From: Candidatus Hadersleviella danica
Lineage (GTDB): Bacteria > Chloroflexota > Anaerolineae > Promineifilales > Promineifilaceae
Length of the DNA stretch: 64,000 bases
Assembly (NCBI GenBank): GCA_016711405.1
Contig: JADJSZ010000029.1
Location: 21,467 to 85,466, forward strand
Direction of reading: 5' to 3'
Part shown: in pieces, positions 44,354 to 52,931 of the stretch
Position numbering within the stretch: the first letter of the stretch is position 1
Layout: each line of letters starts with the position of its first letter
The notes under the pieces: generated by a model
What the model was told of the DNA's origin: nothing
Databases searched by the model: none
The model's input: the letters and a program-made list of their open reading frames with translations, nothing else
Made by a program: the position numbers and the translations under genes

Positions 44354-44432
44354 GCCCTCACCCCTAGCCCCTCTCCCTCGGGGAGAGGGGAACCAGCTCC
44401 CTCTCCCGTTGGGAGAGGGTTGGGGTGAGGGG
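44354..44432. repeat. CCCTCACCCC...GGGGTGAGGG inverted repeat, copy 2
   Basis: Same structure as the element at 43119: CCCTCACCCCTAGCCCCTCTCCC, inner CTCGGGGAGAGGGG / CCCTCTCCCGTTGGG, GAGAGGGTTGGGGTGAGGGG. Copies about 1.2 kb apart flank the phosphotransferase gene. Confidence 0.8.
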
Positions 44433-44486
44433 ATCCATGTTCCAAAAGGTGAATTTTATGGGTCATAGATAGGGTGGTTGTTACAT

Positions 44487-45179
44487 CTAAATCTCTTTTT
44501 CCTTGCCCACTTCGGCAAGGGGTTGCAGATGCTTGGCCAGCAGTTGGTAAGTGCCAAGGGCGCGTCGCACAAAGTGGGGCATTCGTTCGGCCGTGGCCAC
44601 CACCGTTGCATTGCGGCGCAAATAAACGAACCACTCCCCATCGCTGATGCAATGCGTGGCCCAATCTTGTACTCCGCTCCAAAATTCGATGGGTAGTTGG
44701 CCAATCGCGTCACTGAACGAGGCATCTTCCTCGAAGAGGAGAAAAACCACGCCCCCGTTATACGGGTCTGGCACGGGCGCGAAGGTGTAGCCAAGGTGGG
44801 CTTTCAGCACGTCGCCGACATCCCGTGGGCGGATGTAGAACTTGGGTAAAGAGCGGCCGTGATGGAGGGTATTGAGGGCGAAGACGGCCGTGGGCGTTCT
44901 ATCTTTGGGGTTTGTTTCGATTTCACACAGGTAAAACGAAACCCCCTGATAGTGGCCTGAGACGGTATGGGATACAGGGCCATGTATAAATTGGGGAATC
45001 AGCTCTCTTACCCCAGCGGGCAACCCTTTGCCTTGTTTTTCATAGTGCCAGCCGAGTGCCTCGGCCGCTACCGCCCAGCCTTCTTCCTGCGCTTTGAGCC
45101 GAATGATGTGACGAGCCAGATAAACAATGGGCGTAACCGTCACGCCAAGGGCGACAACCAATAAAACCAAGTTACTCAT
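44487..45179 (-). CDS. Paralogue B of an unknown membrane-anchored protein family
   Basis: 230 residues: one N-terminal membrane helix (MSNLVLLVVALGVTVTPIVY) and a soluble domain. No family is recognised. It aligns along its whole length with the next gene upstream (45172): both have AEALGWHY.../ATALGWRY..., IPQFIHG/VPQFTQG, GVSFYLCE/GVPFYLCE, AVFALNT/AVVAFDC, SDGEWFVYLRR/SDGEWLVYLRR and LLAKHLQP/LLNTHLQP. The ATG at 45179 overlaps the upstream stop codon by 8 bp, so the pair is co-translated. It ends LAEVGKEKEI. Confidence 0.7.
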   Translation of the reverse strand: MSNLVLLVVALGVTVTPIVYLARHIIRLKAQEEGWAVAAEALGWHYEKQGKGLPAGVRELIPQFIHGPVSHTVSGHYQGVSFYLCEIETNPKDRTPTAVFALNTLHHGRSLPKFYIRPRDVGDVLKAHLGYTFAPVPDPYNGGVVFLLFEEDASFSDAIGQLPIEFWSGVQDWATHCISDGEWFVYLRRNATVVATAERMPHFVRRALGTYQLLAKHLQPLAEVGKEKEI

Positions 45180-45900
45180 AAGCGGGTTTTTCTTTGCCAA
45201 GAGGGGCGAAGGGTTGCAGATGCGTGTTGAGCAGTTTGTAACAGTGGAGGGCGCGTTGCACCAGATAAGGCATGGCTTCAATGGTAGGAACGACTGTCAC
45301 ATCGCGGCGCAAATAGACGAGCCACTCCCCATCACTGACACAATAGGTTCCCCAGGTTCCCCAGTCGCGTAACTGCTTCCAAAACTTTTTGGGGAGCTTG
45401 GCCACGGCTTCCTCAAACGCAGGGTCATCCCCCACCAGCATAAAGGTGACATCCTCGTTGTAGGGGGTGGGGATACGGGCAAAGCGATAGCCCATATACG
45501 CTTTCAAGCCATCGGTCAGCCCCTTCGGCCGTATCAGAAAAGCGGGGAGGGTCATCCCCACGGCCGCGCAATCAAAGGCCACAACGGCCGTGGGTGGATT
45601 CATGTGCTGATTGCCGCCCAAGGTGACAGGTTTCAACTCGCACAGGTAGAAGGGAACGCCTTCGTGAACGCCTTCGGCCGTGTGCAAAACCAGCCCTTGG
45701 GTAAACTGAGGAACCAAGGCCATCGCCCTATTGGGTAAACCCGCCCCATGCCGCTGGTAACGCCAGCCCAAAGCGGTAGCCACCTCGCCCCACGCCTTGT
45801 TGTGCCCCCACTCGCTAAAAGCGCGATACCCCACAAAGAGGAGAGGGAAACCCACAAAAATGATGAAGAGGCATGAAATTGCCGAGAATTGTTCAGACAT
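45172..45900 (-). CDS. Paralogue A of an unknown membrane-anchored protein family
   Basis: 242 residues; N-terminal membrane helix (MSEQFSAISCLFIIFVGFPL) then a soluble domain that duplicates the downstream gene. Conserved features shared by both copies are a G-x-PFYLCE strand, a middle motif with YMGYRFARIP / HLGYTFAPVP followed by PYN, and SDGEW-VYLRR near the end. Identity is moderate, so the duplication is old. A role in the neighbouring acyl-CoA pathway is only suggested by position. Longer starts to 45990 exist but lack homology to the paralogue. Confidence 0.7.
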   Translation of the reverse strand: MSEQFSAISCLFIIFVGFPLLFVGYRAFSEWGHNKAWGEVATALGWRYQRHGAGLPNRAMALVPQFTQGLVLHTAEGVHEGVPFYLCELKPVTLGGNQHMNPPTAVVAFDCAAVGMTLPAFLIRPKGLTDGLKAYMGYRFARIPTPYNEDVTFMLVGDDPAFEEAVAKLPKKFWKQLRDWGTWGTYCVSDGEWLVYLRRDVTVVPTIEAMPYLVQRALHCYKLLNTHLQPFAPLGKEKPAYE

Positions 45901-45964
45901 ATTAACATCGCACTCATGCAGAAGTGGGCAGATTATAACATAGCCCAAACACAGAGCGCGGCAC

Positions 45965-46006
45965 AAAAAAAAGACCTGCGCGGTTTCCAAACAACCGCGC
46001 AGGTCT
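45965..46006 (-). terminator. Terminator of the acyl-CoA dehydrogenase gene
   Basis: Perfect 14-bp stem AGACCTGCGCGGTT/AACCGCGCAGGTCT (45972-46006, 7-nt loop), with a run of A at 45965-45971, which is a T-run on the minus strand. Confidence 0.9.
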
Positions 46007-46040
46007 ACACTCCCCTCTATCTCTATCTCCCCTCTCTATC

Positions 46041-47234
46041 TCACCCGTACCGCTTAAACTCCTCTCGCGCCACCACCATCTTGTGGACTTCATCGGGGCC
46101 GTCGTAAATGCGGGCGGCGCGTTCGTGCCGATACCAGTACGAGAGCGGAATATCATCGGTCATGCCCAGTGCCCCATGCGCCTGAATCGCCCGGTCCAAA
46201 ACCCGTTGCAAGATGGGCGCGACGAAGAACTTAATCATGGAAATGTCTGTCCGAGCCGCTTTGGCACCCAATTCGTCAATGCGGTGGGCACAGCGCAACA
46301 CCATTAGCCGCGCCGCTTCTATTTCGGCGCGGGATTCGGCCGTCCAATCTTGAATCGTCTGCTGGGTCGCCAACGGCCGCCCCGGAGCCACCTCCCGCTG
46401 AACCGCATACTGACACATCAAGGCCAACGCCCGCTCCGCAATGCCAATCCAGCGCATGGCATGGTGAATACGGCCGGGGCCGAGCCGCGCTTGGGCAATC
46501 ATAAAGCCCGCCCCCTCATGGTGGATGATGTTTTCGGCGGGCACGCGGCAATCCACGTACTCCACTTCGGAATGGCTGGCGTGGTCGCTCCCCTCATCGC
46601 CCATAATTTGGATGCGGCGCAGGTGGTTAAAGCCGGGCGTGCCGACAGGGACAATAATCATGCTGGCACGGCCGTGTTTCTCCGCTGAGGGGTTGGTCAC
46701 GGCCATCACAATGGCAAAAGATGCGCCATCGGCCGAGCTGGTGAACCATTTGCGGCCGTTGATGACATACTCATCGCCGTCGCGCACGGCCGTTGTGTCC
46801 AGCCATGTGGGATTAGACCCCGCCCGCCCCGGCTCGGTCATGGAGAAGCAACTGCGGATGTCGCCAGAGGCCAACGGCCGTAGATATTGCGCCTGTTGCG
46901 CCTCGTTGCCAAACATCATCAACACTTCCATGTTGCCCACATCGGGTGCTTGGCAGTTAAAGACGTAATGGCCGAGCGGCGAATGGGCCAACACCTCGCT
47001 GATGTGGGCGTATTCGGTCAGGGAGAGACCCATGCCCCCCCATTCGTGGTGCAACCACGGCGCCCACCAGCCCAGCGACTTTACTTTCTCGCGCTTTTCG
47101 CGCAGAACAGGGAGCAGTTCGCCAAAGTGGCCGCCATACAGCCGCGAATTTTCGAGGGGGATGAGTTCCTCATACACAAATTCGCGTATCTCGTCCATCA
47201 GTTTTTGTATGTGGGGGGGGATGTTGAAGTTCAT
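46041..47234 (-). CDS. Acyl-CoA dehydrogenase (ACAD10/11-like)
   Basis: 397 residues, the normal length. FAD-dependent alpha-beta dehydrogenation of acyl-CoA. Hallmarks: SCFSMTEPGRAGSNPTW (N-terminal FAD/substrate region), NGRKWFTSSADGASF, RLGPGRIHHAMRWIGIAERAL (central helices), QAHGALGMTDDIPLSYWYR and YDGPDEVHKMVVAREEF (C-terminal motif with the catalytic Glu/Asp region). The sequence follows the ACAD10/11 branch, which acts with the APH-fold kinase encoded at 43199. A terminator follows at 45965. Start MNFNIPPHIQKLMDEIR at 47234. Confidence 0.9.
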   Translation of the reverse strand: MNFNIPPHIQKLMDEIREFVYEELIPLENSRLYGGHFGELLPVLREKREKVKSLGWWAPWLHHEWGGMGLSLTEYAHISEVLAHSPLGHYVFNCQAPDVGNMEVLMMFGNEAQQAQYLRPLASGDIRSCFSMTEPGRAGSNPTWLDTTAVRDGDEYVINGRKWFTSSADGASFAIVMAVTNPSAEKHGRASMIIVPVGTPGFNHLRRIQIMGDEGSDHASHSEVEYVDCRVPAENIIHHEGAGFMIAQARLGPGRIHHAMRWIGIAERALALMCQYAVQREVAPGRPLATQQTIQDWTAESRAEIEAARLMVLRCAHRIDELGAKAARTDISMIKFFVAPILQRVLDRAIQAHGALGMTDDIPLSYWYRHERAARIYDGPDEVHKMVVAREEFKRYG

Positions 47235-47309
47235 GAGATTTTGGATTGGGGATTTTGGATTTTGGATTGATGGCTGACCGCTTATAGCTTACGGCTTACA
47301 GCTTAGGGC

Positions 47310-48377
47310 TTACGGCTCAATTGGTTCCCCTTCCTCTTCGCCGCCCTCGGTTTCCCCGCCTTCTTCGCCGCCCTGCCCAAACTCGGGGGTGGCGGTGGGG
47401 GTGGGGGTGGCGAGGAGGCATTGGGCGGAGGCTTCGTCTTGTTTGGCGGCGAGACCTTCGGGCAGGGGGCCTGTGCGCGGCAGGGCGCGGGCTTCGGCGT
47501 AATGTTCGGCCGCTGGGCACCAATCAAGGCTGAGGGCTAACCCATCGGCATGTTTAATGAGGCCATCTTCTAAGCGAGGGCAGGCTTGTTGGAAGAGGGG
47601 CGCATAAGAACAAAGTTCGCGGAAATAGTAGAGGTAGGCGGGCCAGTTCACATCGTAAAAGACGATGCCTTCTAAATATAGCTCGGCAAAGACGATTTGC
47701 CCTTGCACTTCTTCGGGAATTGGCCCCAAGCGGCGGGCTTGCTCAAGGTAGAACAGGCCGCGCTCAATCTCATCGGTGGGGAGCAGGCGTTGCCCATGCT
47801 CTAAGTAGGCATCGTAGAGCATTTTGTCGGTGTCGGGGCGGCGGTAGCTGGGAAAGCGCAGTTGGAAGGCGGGCACGGCCGTTATCGCTTCCTCCCACTT
47901 GTAATCGGCCATGATGTCTTCGAGGTCGGCGAACGCCTCGGCCGCCGCCGCTTGCTCTTGCTCCTCGGTCAGGTCGGCCGTGGGGGCGGGCAAAGGCGTG
48001 GCCGTGGGGATGGGGGTGATGGTCGGCGTAGGGCTGGGGGTGAGTAATAGGGCGATTTGGTGCTGGGCTTCGGCTTGCAATTCGGCCGCTTCGCTCCCCC
48101 CCCCATGCCCCACCACCCATTCCAGCCGCAGGAGGGCTAATTCGTAGTTGCCCGCATCCATATCTACCTTGGCCAAGGCCAGTTGCTTGTCTAGCTCGGC
48201 CGTTTGGCTGGCCATGGCCTGCTCGCGGCGCAAATCTTGGCCGCTCTGCCAGCCCCAATAGGCGATGCCGCCATAAAAAAGCAACAGCACGGCAAGAACG
48301 ATGAGGAAAATCCCCAGCCCGCGCAACACCGTGCGCCCCGCCCCAGTTTGTGGTTGAGTTTGCGATACATCACTCAT
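47310..48377 (-). CDS. Membrane-anchored protein with TPR-like region
   Basis: 355 residues: a membrane helix (about 20-45, GLGIFLIVLAVLLLFYGGIAYWG), a helical TPR-like region that begins LDKQLALAKVDMDAGNYELALLRLEWVVG, a Thr/Pro-rich linker (PSPTPTITPIPTATPLPAPT), a second helical region (DLEDIMADYKWEEAI through RLEDGLIKHADG) and a Glu/Gly-rich acidic tail. Such proteins act in protein-protein scaffolding at the outside of the membrane; function is unknown. Heptamer repeats flank it at both ends. The acidic tail spans a run of GGAGG codons. Confidence 0.65.
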   Translation of the reverse strand: MSDVSQTQPQTGAGRTVLRGLGIFLIVLAVLLLFYGGIAYWGWQSGQDLRREQAMASQTAELDKQLALAKVDMDAGNYELALLRLEWVVGHGGGSEAAELQAEAQHQIALLLTPSPTPTITPIPTATPLPAPTADLTEEQEQAAAAEAFADLEDIMADYKWEEAITAVPAFQLRFPSYRRPDTDKMLYDAYLEHGQRLLPTDEIERGLFYLEQARRLGPIPEEVQGQIVFAELYLEGIVFYDVNWPAYLYYFRELCSYAPLFQQACPRLEDGLIKHADGLALSLDWCPAAEHYAEARALPRTGPLPEGLAAKQDEASAQCLLATPTPTATPEFGQGGEEGGETEGGEEEGEPIEP

Positions 48378-48476
48378 AGAAGCAGTTGAGCTTTCAGCAA
48401 TTCAGCTATTAGCTTATTCGTTGATTCGTTAGTCTGTCAGTCTTTCAGTCTCTCAGTCGGTCAGTCGGTTAGCATT

Positions 48477-49604
48477 TCATTCCGCAATCCGCGTTCCGCA
48501 TTCCGCATTCATCATTTCCTCATACACTGCCACCGTTTGTTGGGCAATCTGCTCTTGGGTGTAGTGGGTGAGGACGCGCTGGCGGCCTGCACGGCCGAGG
48601 GTTTGCCGTTGGGCGGGGTTTTGTAGCAAGAGTTGTAGCTGGTGGGCGAGCGCGGGGGCATTATCCTCAGGGAATGTTAATCCCGCCGTGCCGATGACAT
48701 GGGGAATTTCGCCTGAATCGGAGCCGATGACGGCCGTTTCGCAGGCCATCGCTTCGATGAGGATACGGCCGAACTGCTCTTTCCAGTTGGGCATGGTGCG
48801 CGAAGGCAAGACCAGCACATCTAGCCCCTGCAAAAAGGCGGGCATTTCGGCCGAGCGGTGCGCCCCCACCCATTGCACCCGCTGGGCAATGCCCAACTGC
48901 TGGGCCATTGCTTCGAGGCGCGGCCGTTCGGGGCCAGCCCCCGCCATCTGCAACACCCATTCGCCTTGCAAAAGAGCCACGGCCGCCAGCAACACATCCC
49001 ACCCCTTTTCGGGCACAAACCGCCCCGCCGCCCCAATGATGAGCCGTTGTGCGGCGTGGCGCTGGGGGGGTGGGGTGAATAAATCGGCCGCGACCCCAAA
49101 TTGGGGGATGACTTTGTGCGGCCCCGTGTACCCTTTGTGGTGGAACACGTCCACGGCCGCCTGATTGCCCATCAGGGCATAATCCGCTTGGCGCAACACT
49201 TGCGCCTCTAGCCAGCGGAAGGGGAGCGGGTAGGTGCGGCAGATGTTTTGCCATGTGAAGAACAGCTTTTTGGCGCCCACCTGTGCCGCTTGGCGAAAGG
49301 CGAGCCATGTGGCCAAATTGTATGGCTCCTCGTCCATGTGCAAAATGTGCGGCCGAAATTGGCGCAAACGCCGCCCCAAGGTGGGGTAGTAGTGGAAGTG
49401 GAACTGCCCATTGAAGCGCATCGGCTCGACCCAGAGTTGGTAGCCGGCCGTGTGTGCCCGCTCCAACACAATCTCGCCTGCTGGGTCGCGCCAACTGGGC
49501 GGCACAATGACAGCCAATTCCACCCCCTGCTGGCGGGCAATGGCGGTCAGCTTGGTTTGGTACGTGCCGACCAAACACGCTTTGGAGACCATCAGAACAC
49601 GCAT
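48477..49604 (-). CDS. Glycosyltransferase, family GT4-like
   Basis: 375 residues with the GT-B fold. N-terminus MRVLMVSKACLVGTYQTKL and the C-terminal nucleotide-sugar domain GAAGRFVPEKGWDVLLAAVA, ending in the EQFGRILIEAMACETAVIG (E-x7-E) motif and SDSGEIPHVIGTAGLTFPED. It transfers a sugar from a nucleotide donor to an unknown acceptor, probably for cell-surface polysaccharide. The last residues (ECGTRIAE) are translated from a GCATTCC repeat, so the natural end may be EEMMN. ATG 49604 is favoured over 49622, which adds four residues from a repeat. Confidence 0.85.
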   Translation of the reverse strand: MRVLMVSKACLVGTYQTKLTAIARQQGVELAVIVPPSWRDPAGEIVLERAHTAGYQLWVEPMRFNGQFHFHYYPTLGRRLRQFRPHILHMDEEPYNLATWLAFRQAAQVGAKKLFFTWQNICRTYPLPFRWLEAQVLRQADYALMGNQAAVDVFHHKGYTGPHKVIPQFGVAADLFTPPPQRHAAQRLIIGAAGRFVPEKGWDVLLAAVALLQGEWVLQMAGAGPERPRLEAMAQQLGIAQRVQWVGAHRSAEMPAFLQGLDVLVLPSRTMPNWKEQFGRILIEAMACETAVIGSDSGEIPHVIGTAGLTFPEDNAPALAHQLQLLLQNPAQRQTLGRAGRQRVLTHYTQEQIAQQTVAVYEEMMNAECGTRIAE

Positions 49605-49649
49605 GAGGGGGACGGGGGACAAGGGACGAGGGACAAATGACGAGTGACC

Positions 49650-50396
49650 TTAGCCGCCTAAAAACTTCATAAACACCGCCTGCGCTTCGGCCGATTGGAG
49701 GCGTTGTTGGAAGACATCGCTTTCGTGGGCGATGGTTTCGGCGATGGCGGGGGCGAAGGGGCGGCGCAGGAGTTGTTTGGTGAGGCGCAGGGCTTCGGGG
49801 GGCAGGGCGAGCAGTTTGGCGATGTGCTTGTCTGTTTCGGCCAGCAAATCGGCCGCTGGGTAAATGGCGTTGACAAAGCGCAATTCGTGGGCGGTGGCCG
49901 CGTCGAACCATTCGCCCAGCATGAGCAGTTCGGCCGCTTTGCGGTAGCCAATCAGGTGGGTGAGGAACAGGCTGGAGGCGGCTTCGGGGACGAGGGCGAG
50001 GTTGACAAAGGGCAGGCGAAAGCGGGCGGTATCGGCCGCATAAACCAAGTCGCAGTGCATGAGCATGGTGGTGCCGATGCCGACGGCCAGCCCGTTGACG
50101 GCCGCGACGATGGGTTTGGCGGCCGTGCTAATCGTCTCTAAGAATTGTTGGGCAGGGCGGGGGCCACCCCCTGCTTGGGTCAGGTTGGCAAAGTCGGTCA
50201 GGTCGTTGCCGCTGGTGAAGGAATCGGCCGTGCCCGTGAGCAGAATGACGCGGATGGTGTCATCGGTGGCGGCCGTTTGCAAGGCGTGCGCCATCTCCGC
50301 ATACATCGCTTGGGTGAGGGCGTTCTTCTTGCCGGGGCGGTTCATTTGGATGGTGAGCACACCATCGCGGGTGGTGGTTAGAATGTCGGTGGTCAT
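49650..50396 (-). CDS. Enoyl-CoA hydratase/isomerase family protein
   Basis: 248 residues of the crotonase fold. GNDLTDF and GLAVGIGTTMLMHCDLVYAAD form the oxyanion hole region; LVPEAASSLFLTHLIG carries one catalytic Glu. The second Glu of true hydratases is not obvious (FTSGNDLTDFAN), so it might be an isomerase/hydrolase type. It fits beta-oxidation with the acyl-CoA dehydrogenase at 46041. The start MTTDILTTTRDGVLTIQ is unambiguous. Confidence 0.88.
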   Translation of the reverse strand: MTTDILTTTRDGVLTIQMNRPGKKNALTQAMYAEMAHALQTAATDDTIRVILLTGTADSFTSGNDLTDFANLTQAGGGPRPAQQFLETISTAAKPIVAAVNGLAVGIGTTMLMHCDLVYAADTARFRLPFVNLALVPEAASSLFLTHLIGYRKAAELLMLGEWFDAATAHELRFVNAIYPAADLLAETDKHIAKLLALPPEALRLTKQLLRRPFAPAIAETIAHESDVFQQRLQSAEAQAVFMKFLGG

Positions 50397-50429
50397 ATGG
50401 GCGATTCGTTATTGGTTACTGGTTATTCG

Positions 50430-51305
50430 TTATTTGCGCCGTTTCTTTTTCTTGGCCGCTTTGGCCTTCTTCTTTTTGGCTATTTCGTGCAACCGCTGGC
50501 GTTGGTTCGGCTCTTCTGGGTCAGTGGGTTCCAACTCTTCATCTGATTCAGAGGATGAGGAGACCCCCCGTTGTGTCTGAATAAAATTATCCAGTGCCGC
50601 TCGAACTTTGTCTCTTTGGGCTTGGTATTTTGTTTGGCGAGGAGGGGATGTTCGTTTGTCCAATAAGCCAAGTTCGATTTGCACATCTTGCCAATCTCCC
50701 ATGACGGTGTCGTCAGCTAATTCGGCCGCAAATACTTCTTCGATTAAGCCAGCCGCCTCCACTGCCTTGAATTCCACCAGATTGAGAATCAAATAGGTAT
50801 TGAGGGTGTCGGCTTGTTCGCGGTAACGGCCGAGGGCTTCGACCATGATGGCGACACATTCATCCCGTGTTTCAGGGTATTCTTGGCCTAACTGCTTGAG
50901 TGCCTCTGTAATGGCAATTTGTCCCCACTCATAATCCAAACCTGTTTCGGCCAAAAAGCTGGCACAATAGGGCAAGCTAGCGGGGCCAAAAAGGGTGAAT
51001 AAATGCGGGAAATCTTCGAGGAACCAATCATCGTCTGGATTAACATCGCGCAGATAGGCCACGATGGCGGGCAAGGCGGCGCTATCTTGCAGTTGGGCAA
51101 TTGCCCGCCATGCGTGGATCGGTGCCCAACTTTTAGCATCCTCCATCTCACCCTGATACAAGGCCGTATCATTCATCATCTGGATGAGTTCGGGCAAGTG
51201 TGTTGAAGTTAGGTTATAGCGGCCAACATAATCAAACCACTTTGCACCTGTATTGGTCAGTTGCCCGATGGTTAACAAAGAATCTACTGGTGGGGTATAC
51301 ATCAT
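50430..51305 (-). CDS. HEAT/DUF1186-like protein with Lys-rich tail
   Basis: 291 residues. The first 200 are helical repeats (AWRAIAQLQDSAALPAIVAYLRD, WGQIAITEALKQLGQEYPE, YLILNLVEFKAVEAAGLIEE) resembling DUF1186 HEAT-like proteins. A Ser/Glu-rich linker (SSSSESDEELEPTDPEEP) leads to the very basic tail KKKKAKAAKKKKRRK, likely to bind nucleic acid or membrane. No catalytic motif seen. The start at 51305 gives MMYTPPVDSLLTIGQL. The gene is close to the Sua5 gene on its left. Confidence 0.6.
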   Translation of the reverse strand: MMYTPPVDSLLTIGQLTNTGAKWFDYVGRYNLTSTHLPELIQMMNDTALYQGEMEDAKSWAPIHAWRAIAQLQDSAALPAIVAYLRDVNPDDDWFLEDFPHLFTLFGPASLPYCASFLAETGLDYEWGQIAITEALKQLGQEYPETRDECVAIMVEALGRYREQADTLNTYLILNLVEFKAVEAAGLIEEVFAAELADDTVMGDWQDVQIELGLLDKRTSPPRQTKYQAQRDKVRAALDNFIQTQRGVSSSSESDEELEPTDPEEPNQRQRLHEIAKKKKAKAAKKKKRRK

Positions 51306-51330
51306 TTCTCTGGTTGATAGTTTTTGTGTC

Positions 51331-52838
51331 TCATTCTTCCCCTACCACCTGCACGGCCGCACGGCGCAACCTATCGCGGATGGCACGGCCGAGGCCATGA
51401 GCAGGAAAGTCGCGGGCGAGAATGAGCGTCGGGTTGGCCGAATCGAGTTCGCGCAGGGCACTGAAGAGATTTTGCGCCACCTCATCTAAATTCGCCAGCG
51501 AACCGACGACCACGTAGGGGAAGCCCAATTCTACCACGCTCGGCACATCTTCGGCGGCGAGAAGCAGGGCGACGCGCTGGCCACTGGCATGGGCTGTTTG
51601 CGCGGCCGTGGCCAATGCTTGCCCCAACCCAGCCATATCCTCCCTGTGATGAGGTGGAGGGGGGTGCGCGGGGCGTAATGCCGCTCCAACAGGCGGGGAG
51701 GGCAGTGCCTCGGCCGTTTCTTCGCCCATTTCGCGGGTGGCGAGGGCGATGGGCCGAGGACGGCCGTGAGTGCCTCGAGCGAGACCCCGCCGGGGCGCAA
51801 GAGGGTGGGGATGGCAGTGGTTAAATCCAACACCGTTGATTCGACCCCCACTTGAGTTGGGCCACCATCCAGCACCAAATCAACCTGTCCCTCCAAATCG
51901 GCCCACACGTGTTGGGCGGTGGTGGGGCTGGTGTGGCTGAACCGGTTGGCGCTGGGCGCACCGATGGGCGTGCCAGCGGCGCGAATGAGGGCGAGGGCGA
52001 CGGGGTGGGCGGGGCAACGCACGGCCACGGTGGGGCCGCCAGCGGTGATGGCGGGTGGGACGGCCGCTGTTTTGGCCAAGACCAGCGTCAGTGGCCCCGG
52101 CCAAAACGCTTCGGCCAAGGTGTAGGCAAGGGCGGGTGGGTTGTGGGCGATGAGGGAGAGTTCGGCCGTGCCGGCGATGTGCACGATGATGGGGTCGTAG
52201 GCGGGTCTGCCTTTGGCGGCGAAGATGCGGCGCACGGCCGTTTCGTTCAGGGCATCGGCTCCGAGGCCGTAGACGGTTTCGGTGGGGAAGGCGACGAGGC
52301 GGCCGTGGCGGATGAGGTCGGCCGCCTGTTCGATGATGGCTGGCTCGGGGTGGTGCGGGTTGATGGGGAGGAGCATTAGAAGAGAGAAGAGGGAAGAGGG
52401 AAGCTCAGGTGGTGAGCAAATGGGTTTTACGCGCAGGCTTTCGAGGTAGCTTTGCAAAATGAGCGCGGCCGCCACCGCATCGAGCTTGCCCGTCATTTGT
52501 TGGCGATTATAGCCCGCTTCGCGCATCGCCTGTTCCGCTTGCACACTGGTCAGGCTTTCATCCCAGAAGGTGACGGGCAGATTAACGGCCGTGCCCAACG
52601 CCGCGCCGTAATCGCGCACCCATGCCGCCATCGCCCCCTCTTGCCCATTGAGCGAGATGGGCAAGCCGATAATCAGCCCGCGCACGCCGTGCTTGGCTAC
52701 AAGACGGCCGACGTGGGCAAAATCCGCCTGCCGCGAGGTGCGCTTAAACACCTCCAACGGCTGGGCGGCAATCCCCAACGAATCGCTGAGGGCGAGGCCA
52801 ATGCGTTTTTCACCGAGGTCGAGAGCGAGTAAAGACAT
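51331..52838 (-). CDS. ruvX-tsaC: RuvX (YqgF) Holliday junction resolvase-like protein fused to TsaC/Sua5 (frameshifted)
   Basis: One frame runs from RuvX into TsaC without a stop codon. RuvX (about 1-145): LALDLGEKRIGLALSD, GLPISLNGQEG, WDESLTSVQAEQAM and LDAVAAALILQSYL. A linker of about 20 residues is read from a CTTCCCT heptamer repeat. TsaC (about 165 on): AFPTETVYGLGADA, KGRPAYDPIIVHI, FWPGPLTLVL, PSANRFSHTSPTTA and GVESTVLDL, the L-threonylcarbamoyladenylate synthase for t6A tRNA. From 51,750 to 51,640 three frameshifts split the Sua5 C-terminal domain (EETAEALPSP, LLERHYAPRTPLHLI, EDMAGLGQALATAA). Whether the fusion is made or the linker holds a missed stop is unknown. Confidence 0.82.
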
Positions 52839-52839
52839 G

Positions 52840-52929
52840 GGGTTTGGGATTTTGGATTGGGGATTTTGGATTTTGGATTGGGGTAGTGGGTTGGCGACTG
52901 CCAAAATCTAAAATCCAAAATCCAAAATA
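52840..52929. repeat. Heptamer repeat hairpin (GATTTTG / CAAAATC)
   Basis: GGATTTTGGATTGGGGATTTTGGATTTTGG, a loop, then CCAAAATCTAAAATCCAAAATCCAAAATA, between ruvX start and the baseplate-J-like gene. Confidence 0.85.
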
Positions 52930-52931
52930 GT

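Noticed and set aside
52810..52931. C-terminal extension of the baseplate-J-like protein beyond 52932
   Set aside because: The extension translates a GATTTTG repeat and the ruvX start; the natural ending SRITVVIED exists in the neighbouring frame.
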